Source of the DNA: Candidatus Pacearchaeota archaeon
Lineage (GTDB): Archaea; Nanoarchaeota; Nanoarchaeia; Pacearchaeales; GW2011-AR1
Assembly (NCBI GenBank): GCA_002690445.1
Contig: NZER01000405.1
Location: forward strand, 1 to 11,786
Reading direction: 5' to 3'
DNA length: 11,786 bases
The position numbers and the translations under genes are program-made. The notes under the pieces are model-generated. The model saw nothing but the letters and a program-made list of their open reading frames with translations, was not told the DNA's origin and did not search any database. Positions 6,067 through 11,636 of this stretch are shown here, piece after piece; position 1 is the stretch's first letter, and every line of letters begins with the position of its first letter.

Positions 6067-8495
6067 CTCGTTCTTTTACCTCCTTTTCTTTTTTTAGCGG
6101 TAATTATTTCTCTTACTTCTCCTTTGGCAGATAATCTGTATGGAGCTTTCTGTATCCAAACATCTTTTAATGGAACTCTTTTCCCCTTAACAATTCTATA
6201 AGTTCTAAATACTTCAGGTGATGGTGTAAAAGCTGGTGCTCTTCTCCCTCTTATTACTCCTGCCTCTACAACTCCAAATGTTGCTCTTAAAGTTCTTCTT
6301 GCTTCTCTTGCTCCAATCCTTATTGCCTCTCCTCTTGGAAATCTTCCTGTAAAGAAAACTCTTTTACCTTTTCTTTTTACAAATACTCTAAATCCTTTAA
6401 CTCCTTCGGGAATTCTTCCCGCTCCAAAAGGAGTTATCTCAGTAGCACTAACTTTTGGAATGAGGGGAGGAACTACAAGTCTTGTTGGACGAATAAAAGG
6501 TTGCGGAACTCTAAACTCTTGACGAACTCCTAATCTAAAAGAAGGAACTATTAATTGTCTTGTAACTATTTTTTGAGTGGGAAGTTGCAATAATGTAGTT
6601 TCTTGTTCTAATAATTGTCTTTGTCTTAATTGTTGTTTTTGTGTTAATCCGAATGCTTGTTCAATAGCTTGACCAACTTTGGGAATTGTTGCAACGATTG
6701 GAACTTGAGGCTGTATTTGTAGTGGAAAATATGTTGGAGGTTGAACAGCAGGAAATTGTCTTACTGCTGGTTGTGTTCGAATCATAGACCTTACTGCACC
6801 AAAACCAGTTGGCAGAACTCCTGCAACAACAGCTCCTTTTGTCGCTTCTTTAGTTACAATTTGTGTTGCAGCTGCTCCTAATCCTGTTGCTTGTCCAAAT
6901 GCAGTTTGTGTAATTTGTTTTTGAACTTGAGGGGTAACTGTTTTAATTAATGGTTTTCCTGCTTTTGCAAATGTAGTTATTTTTCTACCAGTATCTGGTG
7001 CTTTACCAACATAAGCTAAAATTCCTTTTATTTCTGCGTCAGAAATAACTCCTTTCCCTCTAGTGAATAGAGGTTGTGCCGTTCCTCTTAATTTAAATAC
7101 TCCCTCTCTTAGTCTTTGACTTACTCCTAAAAACGGCTGTTCTGTTATTTTTCCTAGCCTTGTTGTTATTACTCTTGGAGCATATAATTCTTTCCTAACT
7201 ACTTCTTTAATTCCTACGATTCCCCTAAAACCTCTTCCCGCTTCTTTTGTTACTTGATATGTTGGACGCACGAAAATTTCTTTTGCTTTTCCTAATCTTT
7301 CAACAACTCCTGCCACTTCAATTTGAGTTAGGTCCATTCTTGGAGGTTGTCTAACCCAACCTCTTCCTGCACTTATTTGTAATTTTTTTCCCACACTAAT
7401 TAATTTTGCATCTGTTCTTCCTACAAATCTTGCTCCTCCAATGTCTGTTCTTGCTGCCGTTTTAATTTCAAATCCTTTAGGTATTTTTTTAACCTTTGAT
7501 ACAAAAATAGTTTCTCCCACAGGTTTTGCTCCTCTTGATATTATTTGTTGAAGTGCTGCCGGAGTTGTAGCCATCAGTGGAGTAAAAGCTATCCATTTAG
7601 AAACATCTGGTATTATTCTCCCTGTTGTTTCTATAACTCCTCTTGCTTTTGGAGAAATTTGAAATATAGGTGGTTTGCCTACACGAGGCTCATCTCTGTA
7701 ACCCACTACCTTTCCAACTGCTTGACTATATTTACCCCAAACATATTGACCTAAACTAATTTTACCGGGAATATCCACTCGTTTTCCTGCAGGTGTTGTT
7801 TTTCCAAATGTTTCTTGCCAACTTATATCTTTAAAGGTTGGAGGTTTTTTTGGGATTCTCATTTCTCTTTGAGGATAAAAAGTAACATCTTGTATGGCTC
7901 TCATTAATCTTTCTTTTGCTGTCCCCGCACTTTCTATTCTAGGCATAGCTTCAGTTGTTGGAGCAATAGTTGAAGGAGAAAATGCTATGGGAGCAGGTTT
8001 ATAGAATACTACTTCACCCGAAGGTCTTCGATATTGAATCTCTCCAGTAATAGTTTGAAATCCTCCTAACCCTTTTAATGCCGCTCTTTGTTCAATAAGT
8101 GCTGTACCATATTCAATCCTTGATAATTCACCTCTATATCCCCTTTGCATCATTTTAGTGAAATCTGGGTCTACAACTCCTCTTCGTGCCATTTTTCTTC
8201 CGTATTCATACTCTTGCTGAAGTCGAAGTCCTGCCTTTGCAGTTTCAAGTTGAGATTGAACAGGAGCAATTTCTTTTTGAAATGCTTGTTCTTGTTTTCT
8301 TAATGCTTGTAAGGATTGTTGTTTTTGTTGTTTAAATCTTGATTGCAGTAATCTCCTTTGTTGTCTTGGTAGTTGTCTTTGTTGTCTAGTAAATTGAAGT
8401 TTTTGTGCTTGTAATTGTTTTTTTGCTTGTGTAAATTGTTTTTGTTGAGAAGTAAGTTGTTGTTCGACTTGAATAACTTGTTGTTGAGTTACCAT
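6057..8495 (-). CDS. 812-residue Gln-rich coiled-coil and basic protein (candidate major internal or structural virion protein)
   Basis: Residues 1-95 are extraordinarily rich in Gln, Lys and Arg (QQ every few residues) and should form a long coiled coil. Residues 100-170 look globular. The centre (about 210-560) is basic and beta-rich, with repeated Gly-Arg and Lys-Ile turns. Residues 580-680 are Pro/Gln-rich with a second Gln-rich helix (617-640). The C-terminal 115 residues form a distinct Arg/Lys domain: GFRVFVKRKGKRV, then RGEAIRIGAREA and LRATFG, and end in a very basic tail (KKRKGGKRTRWL). There is no signal peptide and no clear membrane helix. The start is firm: GGAGGT lies 10 bases before ATG 8495. 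Length, charge and position next to the spike gene suggest a structural protein contacting the genome or acting as scaffold (inference). It has no enzyme motif I can recognise. Confidence 0.82.
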   Translation of the reverse strand: MVTQQQVIQVEQQLTSQQKQFTQAKKQLQAQKLQFTRQQRQLPRQQRRLLQSRFKQQKQQSLQALRKQEQAFQKEIAPVQSQLETAKAGLRLQQEYEYGRKMARRGVVDPDFTKMMQRGYRGELSRIEYGTALIEQRAALKGLGGFQTITGEIQYRRPSGEVVFYKPAPIAFSPSTIAPTTEAMPRIESAGTAKERLMRAIQDVTFYPQREMRIPKKPPTFKDISWQETFGKTTPAGKRVDIPGKISLGQYVWGKYSQAVGKVVGYRDEPRVGKPPIFQISPKARGVIETTGRIIPDVSKWIAFTPLMATTPAALQQIISRGAKPVGETIFVSKVKKIPKGFEIKTAARTDIGGARFVGRTDAKLISVGKKLQISAGRGWVRQPPRMDLTQIEVAGVVERLGKAKEIFVRPTYQVTKEAGRGFRGIVGIKEVVRKELYAPRVITTRLGKITEQPFLGVSQRLREGVFKLRGTAQPLFTRGKGVISDAEIKGILAYVGKAPDTGRKITTFAKAGKPLIKTVTPQVQKQITQTAFGQATGLGAAATQIVTKEATKGAVVAGVLPTGFGAVRSMIRTQPAVRQFPAVQPPTYFPLQIQPQVPIVATIPKVGQAIEQAFGLTQKQQLRQRQLLEQETTLLQLPTQKIVTRQLIVPSFRLGVRQEFRVPQPFIRPTRLVVPPLIPKVSATEITPFGAGRIPEGVKGFRVFVKRKGKRVFFTGRFPRGEAIRIGAREARRTLRATFGVVEAGVIRGRRAPAFTPSPEVFRTYRIVKGKRVPLKDVWIQKAPYRLSAKGEVREIITAKKRKGGKRTRWL

Positions 8496-8623
8496 TTAAT
8501 TTTTACCTCCAAGAAATTTGGAACTTTTTTAAACTTCACAAGTTTTTTTGGAATAGAAATAGAAACCTGTTTAGTTTTTTTATTTACAAATACTTTAGCA
8601 TTAAACTCTCTTTCTTTTTTCAA
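8489..8623 (-). CDS. 44-residue basic beta-type protein, first gene of the minus operon
   Basis: Translation from a TTG at 8623 gives MKKEREFNAKVFVNKKTKQVSISIPKKL and so on, ending LEVKIKW. The alternation F-N-A-K-V-F-V-N-x-K-x-K-Q-V-S-I-S-I-P-K-K-L looks like a beta hairpin followed by a helix, a layout shared with small archaeal DNA-binding or transposon-associated proteins (recalled, not searched). An AAAGGA ribosome site precedes the TTG by about 10 bases, and an in-frame stop lies upstream, so no ATG start is available. The stop overlaps the start of the 812-residue gene by 7 bases, in another frame, and the ribosome site of that gene lies inside this one. Being first after the promoter, it might be regulatory. 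It is too short for most callers. Confidence 0.65.
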   Translation of the reverse strand: MKKEREFNAKVFVNKKTKQVSISIPKKLVKFKKVPNFLEVKIKW

Positions 8624-8655
8624 ATTTATTAATTCCTTTTTTTACTAGTAAAATG

Positions 8656-8689
8656 AACTTTATAAGTTTTATTAAGAACATTTATAAAG
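8656..8689. promoter_or_regulatory. Divergent promoter with two TATA elements, one inside a palindrome
   Basis: The 103-base gap between the divergent operons holds two TATA-like cores: CTTTATAAG (8658-8666), inside the 13-base palindrome AACTT-TAT-AAGTT (8656-8668), and TTTATAAAG (8681-8689). Both cores can be read on either strand. For the minus operon the 8658-8666 site would start transcription near 8636. For the coat operon the same site would start near 8689 and the second near 8711, which would fall in the GGGAGG ribosome site (8710-8715). The palindrome over a TATA core could also be a repressor or activator site. Direction assignments are inference. Confidence 0.55.
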
Positions 8690-8726
8690 ATAAACGCCTT
8701 TCCAAATTTGGGAGGATTGAATATAA

Positions 8727-8945
8727 ATGTTAGGAAATTTAATCGGTGGTTTTATCGTGATTCTTGTTGGAGCAACTCTTGCACCTACAGTAGCTGACGA
8801 AGTAAAGGCAGCACAGAATAATGGAAACATATCTGGAGCGTCAGATACAATTATCGGATTAACAACTCTATTTTACTGTTTAAGTGTTGCGAGTGCCGGT
8901 ATAGGAATTGCAACAGTTGGTTTAAGACAATCAGGTTTAATGTAA
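8727..8945 (+). CDS. Major coat protein candidate, copy 1 (spindle-shaped-virus type)
   Basis: This 72-residue protein has two hydrophobic helices, about 3-22 (starting MLGNLIGGFI) and 41-63 (with LTTLFYCLSVASAGIG), joined by a short polar loop (ADEVKAAQNNGNISGAS), and ends in GLRQSGLM. Size, helix-turn-helix layout, tandem duplication and a small Arg-containing tail fit the major coat proteins of spindle-shaped archaeal viruses (VP1/VP3 class), which lie in the virion shell with lipid. Small hydrophobic coat proteins of rod-shaped viruses, or a membrane pore component, are alternatives. The ATG follows GGGAGG by 11 bases, a strong ribosome site for an abundant product. There is no signal peptide. 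The closely related copy follows after 19 bases and both precede a terminator. Confidence 0.75.
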   Translation: MLGNLIGGFIVILVGATLAPTVADEVKAAQNNGNISGASDTIIGLTTLFYCLSVASAGIGIATVGLRQSGLM

Positions 8946-8964
8946 GATTTCCTCGTAAATTAAA

Positions 8965-9204
8965 ATGTTAGGCAATTTAATTGGAGGATTTATTGTAATA
9001 TTAATCGGAGTAACTCTTGCTCCCACTGTAGCCGACCAAATCGAATTAGCACGAGACCCAGATGGAAATGCAAGTACACCAAATAATGTAACTGGTTCTG
9101 CATCAACAATATTGGGATTGACTACACTATTTTACTGTTTATCAGTAGCTAGTGCTGGAATAGGTCTTGCTGTTACTGGTTTGAGACGAGGCGGTTTAAT
9201 GTAA
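8965..9204 (+). CDS. Major coat protein candidate, copy 2 (paralogue)
   Basis: This 79-residue protein matches copy 1 at 22 of the first 24 residues and about 27 of the last 37. The main difference is about seven extra residues in the central loop (DPDGNASTPNNVTG), which also gains sequons (NAS, NVT). Hydrophobic helices lie at about 3-22 and 48-70, and the C-terminus is GLRRGGLM. Half of the first 24 codons differ silently from copy 1, so the duplication is old and the protein is under strong constraint. Unlike copy 1 there is no clear ribosome site in the 19-base spacer (the nearest bases are AT-rich), so it may rely on coupling from copy 1 or be made at a different level. Role as for copy 1. 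Confidence 0.75.
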   Translation: MLGNLIGGFIVILIGVTLAPTVADQIELARDPDGNASTPNNVTGSASTILGLTTLFYCLSVASAGIGLAVTGLRRGGLM

Positions 9205-9241
9205 ATAGACAAAACAAATACAAATGATTTTTAATTTAAAA

Positions 9242-9279
9242 CGGGGAAAAACCTTAGGGGTTTTCCCTCTTTATTTTTT
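9242..9279 (+). terminator. Hairpin plus T-run after the coat genes (probable leaky terminator)
   Basis: GGGAAAAACC (from 9244) pairs with GGGGTTTTCCC (9257-9267) across a TTAG-type loop, followed by TCTTTATTTTTT (9268-9279). This resembles an intrinsic terminator and includes the T-run that archaeal polymerases use to stop. Genes continue in the same direction only 16 bases later, with no distinct promoter, so partial read-through is likely and would give high coat and low accessory expression. Confidence 0.65.
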
Positions 9280-9294
9280 GGGGGGTGCTAATTA

Positions 9295-9558
9295 ATGGTA
9301 GTATATGATATACCAGCGGTAATGTTTATCTCTGCGGTAGCTTATTTTTTTCTTGCTTGGGGTTATAGAATAAAAGATTTTCTCGTAATATGGATGGGTT
9401 CTTTATTGTGTTTAGGACTTGGAATATTTATTTCAACACAAGGGATTCAAGAATTAAATAATTTTTTAACAGTATTATTATCTTCTGCAAACTTTGCTCT
9501 AGGAGCTTATTTTGGAATAAGAAGTGTTTATGAGTTATTAATAAATAAATATTATTAG
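9295..9558 (+). CDS. 87-residue membrane protein, three predicted spans
   Basis: Hydrophobic segments fall at about residues 7-24, 29-48 and 56-76, with a short basic turn (YRIKD) between the first two and a tail with a few charges (RSVYELLINKYY). The ATG at 9295 is preceded by GGGGGGTG (9280-9286) with a suitable gap. It is the first gene after the terminator and is followed ten bases later by the next ATG, with AGGAGG between. The topology would suit a holin-like or minor virion membrane protein, but there is no motif to decide. It is comparable in size and span number to the 87-residue protein of the left arm, though I see no clear sequence similarity between them. Confidence 0.75.
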   Translation: MVVYDIPAVMFISAVAYFFLAWGYRIKDFLVIWMGSLLCLGLGIFISTQGIQELNNFLTVLLSSANFALGAYFGIRSVYELLINKYY

Positions 9559-9567
9559 GAGGATAAA

Positions 9568-9738
9568 ATGGCAAAAGAAAAAACTGACAAATATGAATTA
9601 GTACAAATTCCAACACAAACTGAAATTGCATTCAGAGATACTGAAGATGAAGGCGAAGAGAATGTTTTACAAGAAAAGGAAGTATTGAGAAGAATTGCAA
9701 ATGATATTGCGGAAATAAAAAACGTATTGGTAAAATGA
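9568..9738 (+). CDS. 56-residue acidic protein with Y-E-L-V-x-x-P-T-Q-T motif
   Basis: AGGAGG (9557-9562) precedes this ATG by about five bases. The product starts MAKEKTDKYELVQIPTQTEIAF, continues with an acidic turn (RDTEDEGEEN) and ends in an amphipathic helix (VLRRIANDIAEIKNVLVK). I recall small archaeal viral and plasmid proteins with the same plan: 'Y-x-L-V-x-V-P-T-x', a D-x-E-x-G turn, then a Leu-Ile helix with N-D-I-x-E-I-K. Their function is unknown to me. There is no membrane segment, so it is probably cytosolic or internal to the particle. Its stop overlaps the next start (ATGA). It falls below usual length cut-offs but is well supported by the ribosome site and coupling. Confidence 0.72.
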   Translation: MAKEKTDKYELVQIPTQTEIAFRDTEDEGEENVLQEKEVLRRIANDIAEIKNVLVK

Positions 9739-10016
9739 TTATAGTAATATTTGAAATAATGGGCAATGCCATTAGAGTAACTATTAAAGGTAAGGAAGTT
9801 TCTTGTAGCGGTAGTGCTGATAATTTTGAAAAAAATTATCCTTTAGATTATTTAATTAAGAATTCTCACAACAAAGATTCAGCAAATTATCTAAAAGATT
9901 TGGAGAATCATTATGCCGCTATGGAAAAAATGGACGGTGAAGAAGATATTTATGATTATATTACACTCGAATTTCAAAAACAAGGTTTTAGAATTATAGG
10001 AGAACAAAGGAGTTGA
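9735..10016 (+). CDS. 93-residue soluble protein of unknown function
   Basis: The first 25 residues look like two beta strands (IIVIFEI, AIRVTIKGKEVSCSG), and the remainder is helical and acidic (LIKNSHNKDSANYLKDLENHYAAMEKMDGEEDIYDYITLEFQKQGF). One Cys is present near residue 24. There is no signal or membrane span. The start ATG shares four bases with the preceding stop (ATGA), so translation is coupled; no strong ribosome site is seen, and an ATG eight codons in is a possible alternative. The five bases before the next ATG follow the stop, with AGGAG at about 10009. I do not recognise the family and assign no function. Confidence 0.68.
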   Translation: MIIVIFEIMGNAIRVTIKGKEVSCSGSADNFEKNYPLDYLIKNSHNKDSANYLKDLENHYAAMEKMDGEEDIYDYITLEFQKQGFRIIGEQRS

Positions 10017-10020
10017 TGCG

Positions 10021-10206
10021 ATGGATTGGAAATGGCTTAATATATTTATGAGAGATATTTGTTTGATGGTGGTGATATTCATTGTAAATTATAAATCACA
10101 TTATCAAAGTTGGTGGGCTGCATTTCTTACGGGGGCGATGGTGGTTTTAACTTCATGGCATTTTGAAGAATGTAAAAAACAATATGAGGAGGTTCGCTTA
10201 AAATGA
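10021..10206 (+). CDS. 61-residue small membrane protein, two predicted spans
   Basis: The sequence shows two hydrophobic stretches, about residues 8-24 (with DICLMVVIFIVNY) and 31-48 (WWAAFLTGAMVVLTSW), then a charged tail (HFEECKKQYEEVRLK). Tryptophans cluster at the start (DWKWLN) and at the second span (SWW, TSW), as expected for membrane-interface positions. AGGAG lies eight to nine bases before the ATG at 10021. The stop overlaps the next start in ATGA. It might be a holin-like or virion membrane protein, but nothing distinguishes these. Confidence 0.7.
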   Translation: MDWKWLNIFMRDICLMVVIFIVNYKSHYQSWWAAFLTGAMVVLTSWHFEECKKQYEEVRLK

Positions 10207-10334
10207 ACTGGGATGGTCTAATTTCTATGACCATTCTAATAACTTTATGTTTATTTGTATGGAGTAAATTCAAACAACAAACATTAAGAGAAACAATAGA
10301 GGGAATAAAAGAACAGGTAGAAAATAATGGATGA
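10203..10334 (+). CDS. 43-residue single-span membrane protein
   Basis: Starting at the ATG that overlaps the previous stop (ATGA) and preceded by GAGGAGG (10187-10193), this short frame encodes MNWDGLISMTILITLCLFVW followed by a charged helix (SKFKQQTLRETIEGIKEQVENNG). One hydrophobic span (about 5-20) plus a soluble amphipathic tail is the whole protein. The layout resembles a small spanin-like or membrane-tethered accessory protein, but there is no family evidence. Its stop lies eight bases inside the next gene. The ribosome site is among the best in this arm, which supports it as real despite its size. Confidence 0.68.
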   Translation: MNWDGLISMTILITLCLFVWSKFKQQTLRETIEGIKEQVENNG

Positions 10335-10770
10335 TTATATGACAGACGAAATGACATCAAGTGAATTGATTAGAAGACATTTACAAGATGCAGACATTGT
10401 AGATGAAAATAGATATGGGGGGCTAGAAGCAGAAGAAAAACTTAACCATTTTAAATTTTTTAAAGATGTAGTTGAACAAACAAATGTTAAAACTGCAAAT
10501 TTAACTGAAGATGAGCTGGGACAAGTTAAGATTCCTGTAAGAACTCATTTAGAAATATCAGAATACTGTAAAGCTATGAATATGAATGCTTTTTCTAACT
10601 ACTTTCAAGCTAAAAGTCAGGTAGTCCAAGCAACTTCATTAAGTAGAGGCGGGTTCTTACCACAATTAGTTGTAACAACTAAGAGGGAAGCAGCAACTAC
10701 CCTGACTAAGACAGGACAACCACAAGTAAACAAGGGATGGTTCAAACCTAAAGAACCAGCACCCTACTGA
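10327..10770 (+). CDS. 147-residue soluble protein of unknown function with L-S-R-x-G-F-L motif
   Basis: The N-terminal half is acidic and helical (MTDEMTSSELIRRHLQDADIVDENRYGG, then EEKLNHFKFFKDVVEQ). The centre has a V-K-I-P-V-R-T-H-L segment followed by two helices (ISEYCKAMNMNAFSNYFQAKSQVV), and then SLSRGGFLPQLVVTTKREAATT. The tail is Pro/Lys-rich (NKGWFKPKEPAPY). The L-S-R-x-G-F/W-L pattern after a dimer-like helical region recalls small archaeal viral proteins I have seen without assigned function. A short AGGT site lies eight bases upstream and the start overlaps the preceding gene by eight bases. No membrane segment is present. A DNA-binding or virion-internal role is possible but unproven. 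Confidence 0.75.
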   Translation: MDDYMTDEMTSSELIRRHLQDADIVDENRYGGLEAEEKLNHFKFFKDVVEQTNVKTANLTEDELGQVKIPVRTHLEISEYCKAMNMNAFSNYFQAKSQVVQATSLSRGGFLPQLVVTTKREAATTLTKTGQPQVNKGWFKPKEPAPY

Positions 10771-10781
10771 AAGGAGGTAAA

Positions 10782-11324
10782 ATGAAGAAAGAATTATCTC
10801 TAACTGAACAAATTGATAAAATCGAAGGGATGATAACAGATATTTCTTCTGGAAAGAAGAAAAAAAAGGGATTTAAACTTCCATTAGGTATAAGAATGAA
10901 TAAAGGGAAGTTTAGAAAAGACCATGTTCTTGTATTAATAATAAGTTCTAACAAAGAAGCTCAATTTAAGGTCTGTAAGATTGAAGATGATACAATTATG
11001 ATTGATAAAGCAATTTATGATGCCAGAAGTGGAAATATTTTAAGATATAAGAACTTCCCACTACTTATTTTAACGGAATGGAACACTCAACCTGTTACTT
11101 CAAAGGGAGAAATGGAGAAACATAGGGAATTTAACTCCGAAAATGATTACAAGGTGGCGGAAACCAACGGAAATCTGACATCACCTCAAAGGTTAATATT
11201 AACTAAAATGGAAATGGAGGCCGTAAAACCAAAGATGGCATTTAATGTAAAAACATTAGTTGCTATTCTTGTATTATTAGGTGGAATATATTTTATTTTA
11301 GACTATTTCAAGATATTAGCTTAA
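10782..11324 (+). CDS. 180-residue tail-anchored membrane protein with K-G-F-K-L-P domain
   Basis: A strong ribosome site (AAAGGAGGT, 10771-10778) precedes the ATG. Residues 1-23 form a helix; then a Lys run (GKKKKKGFKLPLGIRM) opens a beta-rich domain (about 29-105) with NKGKFRKDHVLVLIIS, IEDDTIMID, and ILRYKNFPLLILTEWNTQP. A flexible polar stretch (105-135) and a short helix (LILTKMEMEAV) follow. A single hydrophobic span (about 156-176) ends the protein, so the large domain faces the cytosol or virion interior. I recall an unannotated archaeal and viral family with the same order (K-F-K-L-P, K-x-x-x-K-x-x-V-x-V-L, I-D-x-x-x-x-A, L-x-Y-K-N-x-P-x-x-I-x-P/T-x-W); this is memory, not a search. 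A membrane adaptor for the genome or coat is a guess. Confidence 0.78.
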   Translation: MKKELSLTEQIDKIEGMITDISSGKKKKKGFKLPLGIRMNKGKFRKDHVLVLIISSNKEAQFKVCKIEDDTIMIDKAIYDARSGNILRYKNFPLLILTEWNTQPVTSKGEMEKHREFNSENDYKVAETNGNLTSPQRLILTKMEMEAVKPKMAFNVKTLVAILVLLGGIYFILDYFKILA

Positions 11325-11328
11325 AAGA

Positions 11329-11562
11329 ATGAAATCAAGAAAGAGAAAGATAAGAATTATTAAACATTCCAGCAATCCTGAGGGGTTTACTGCTAAGTTA
11401 GACATCTGGGATGAGACTTATGCCAAGATTTACAACTATAAGTTCTCTCTGAGAGATGAAAAGGCTGTTTACAACGTTTTAAAGGCTATAGAGGGCATAA
11501 TAGGCACCTCCATAGTGGGAATAATAAAGAAATTCAATAAGACGGGGGATAAATTCTGGTAG
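11329..11562 (+). CDS. 77-residue basic protein of unknown function
   Basis: The N-terminus is strongly basic (MKSRKRKIRIIKHSS). Two beta-like stretches follow (GFTAKLDIWDE, AKIYNYKFSLRDE), then a helix (AVYNVLKAIEGIIGTSIVGIIKKF) and a basic end (NKTGDKFW). There is no clear membrane span, although the Gly/Ile-rich helix is moderately hydrophobic. It starts four bases after the stop of the tail-anchored protein, with only a weak ribosome site, and is the last gene of the plus operon before a 74-base gap with a hairpin. Composition suggests nucleic-acid contact, but this is inference only. Confidence 0.68.
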   Translation: MKSRKRKIRIIKHSSNPEGFTAKLDIWDETYAKIYNYKFSLRDEKAVYNVLKAIEGIIGTSIVGIIKKFNKTGDKFW

Positions 11563-11572
11563 TTCTACGAGA

Positions 11573-11610
11573 AAGAGGGGTTATGTAGGTAAAAGTCCTA
11601 TTTCCCCCTT
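11573..11610 (+). other. Imperfect hairpin between the plus operon and the last gene
   Basis: AAGAGGGG (11573-11580) can pair with CCCCCTT (11604-11610) and TAGG (11586-11589) with CCTA (11597-11600), giving an interrupted stem. No T-run follows on the plus strand, so it is not a typical archaeal terminator. It may be a weak terminator, a processing site or a chance structure. Confidence 0.35.
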
Positions 11611-11636
11611 CTAAACTAATATAATTACTTATTACA

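Noticed and set aside
8415..8648. 77-codon plus-strand frame rich in Phe and Leu
   Set aside because: It is antisense to the Gln/Lys-rich start of the 812-aa protein and the 44-aa gene, and lacks a ribosome site.
9428..9631. 67-codon minus-strand frame in the plus operon
   Set aside because: It is antisense to two coupled plus-strand genes with clear ribosome sites and has no site of its own.
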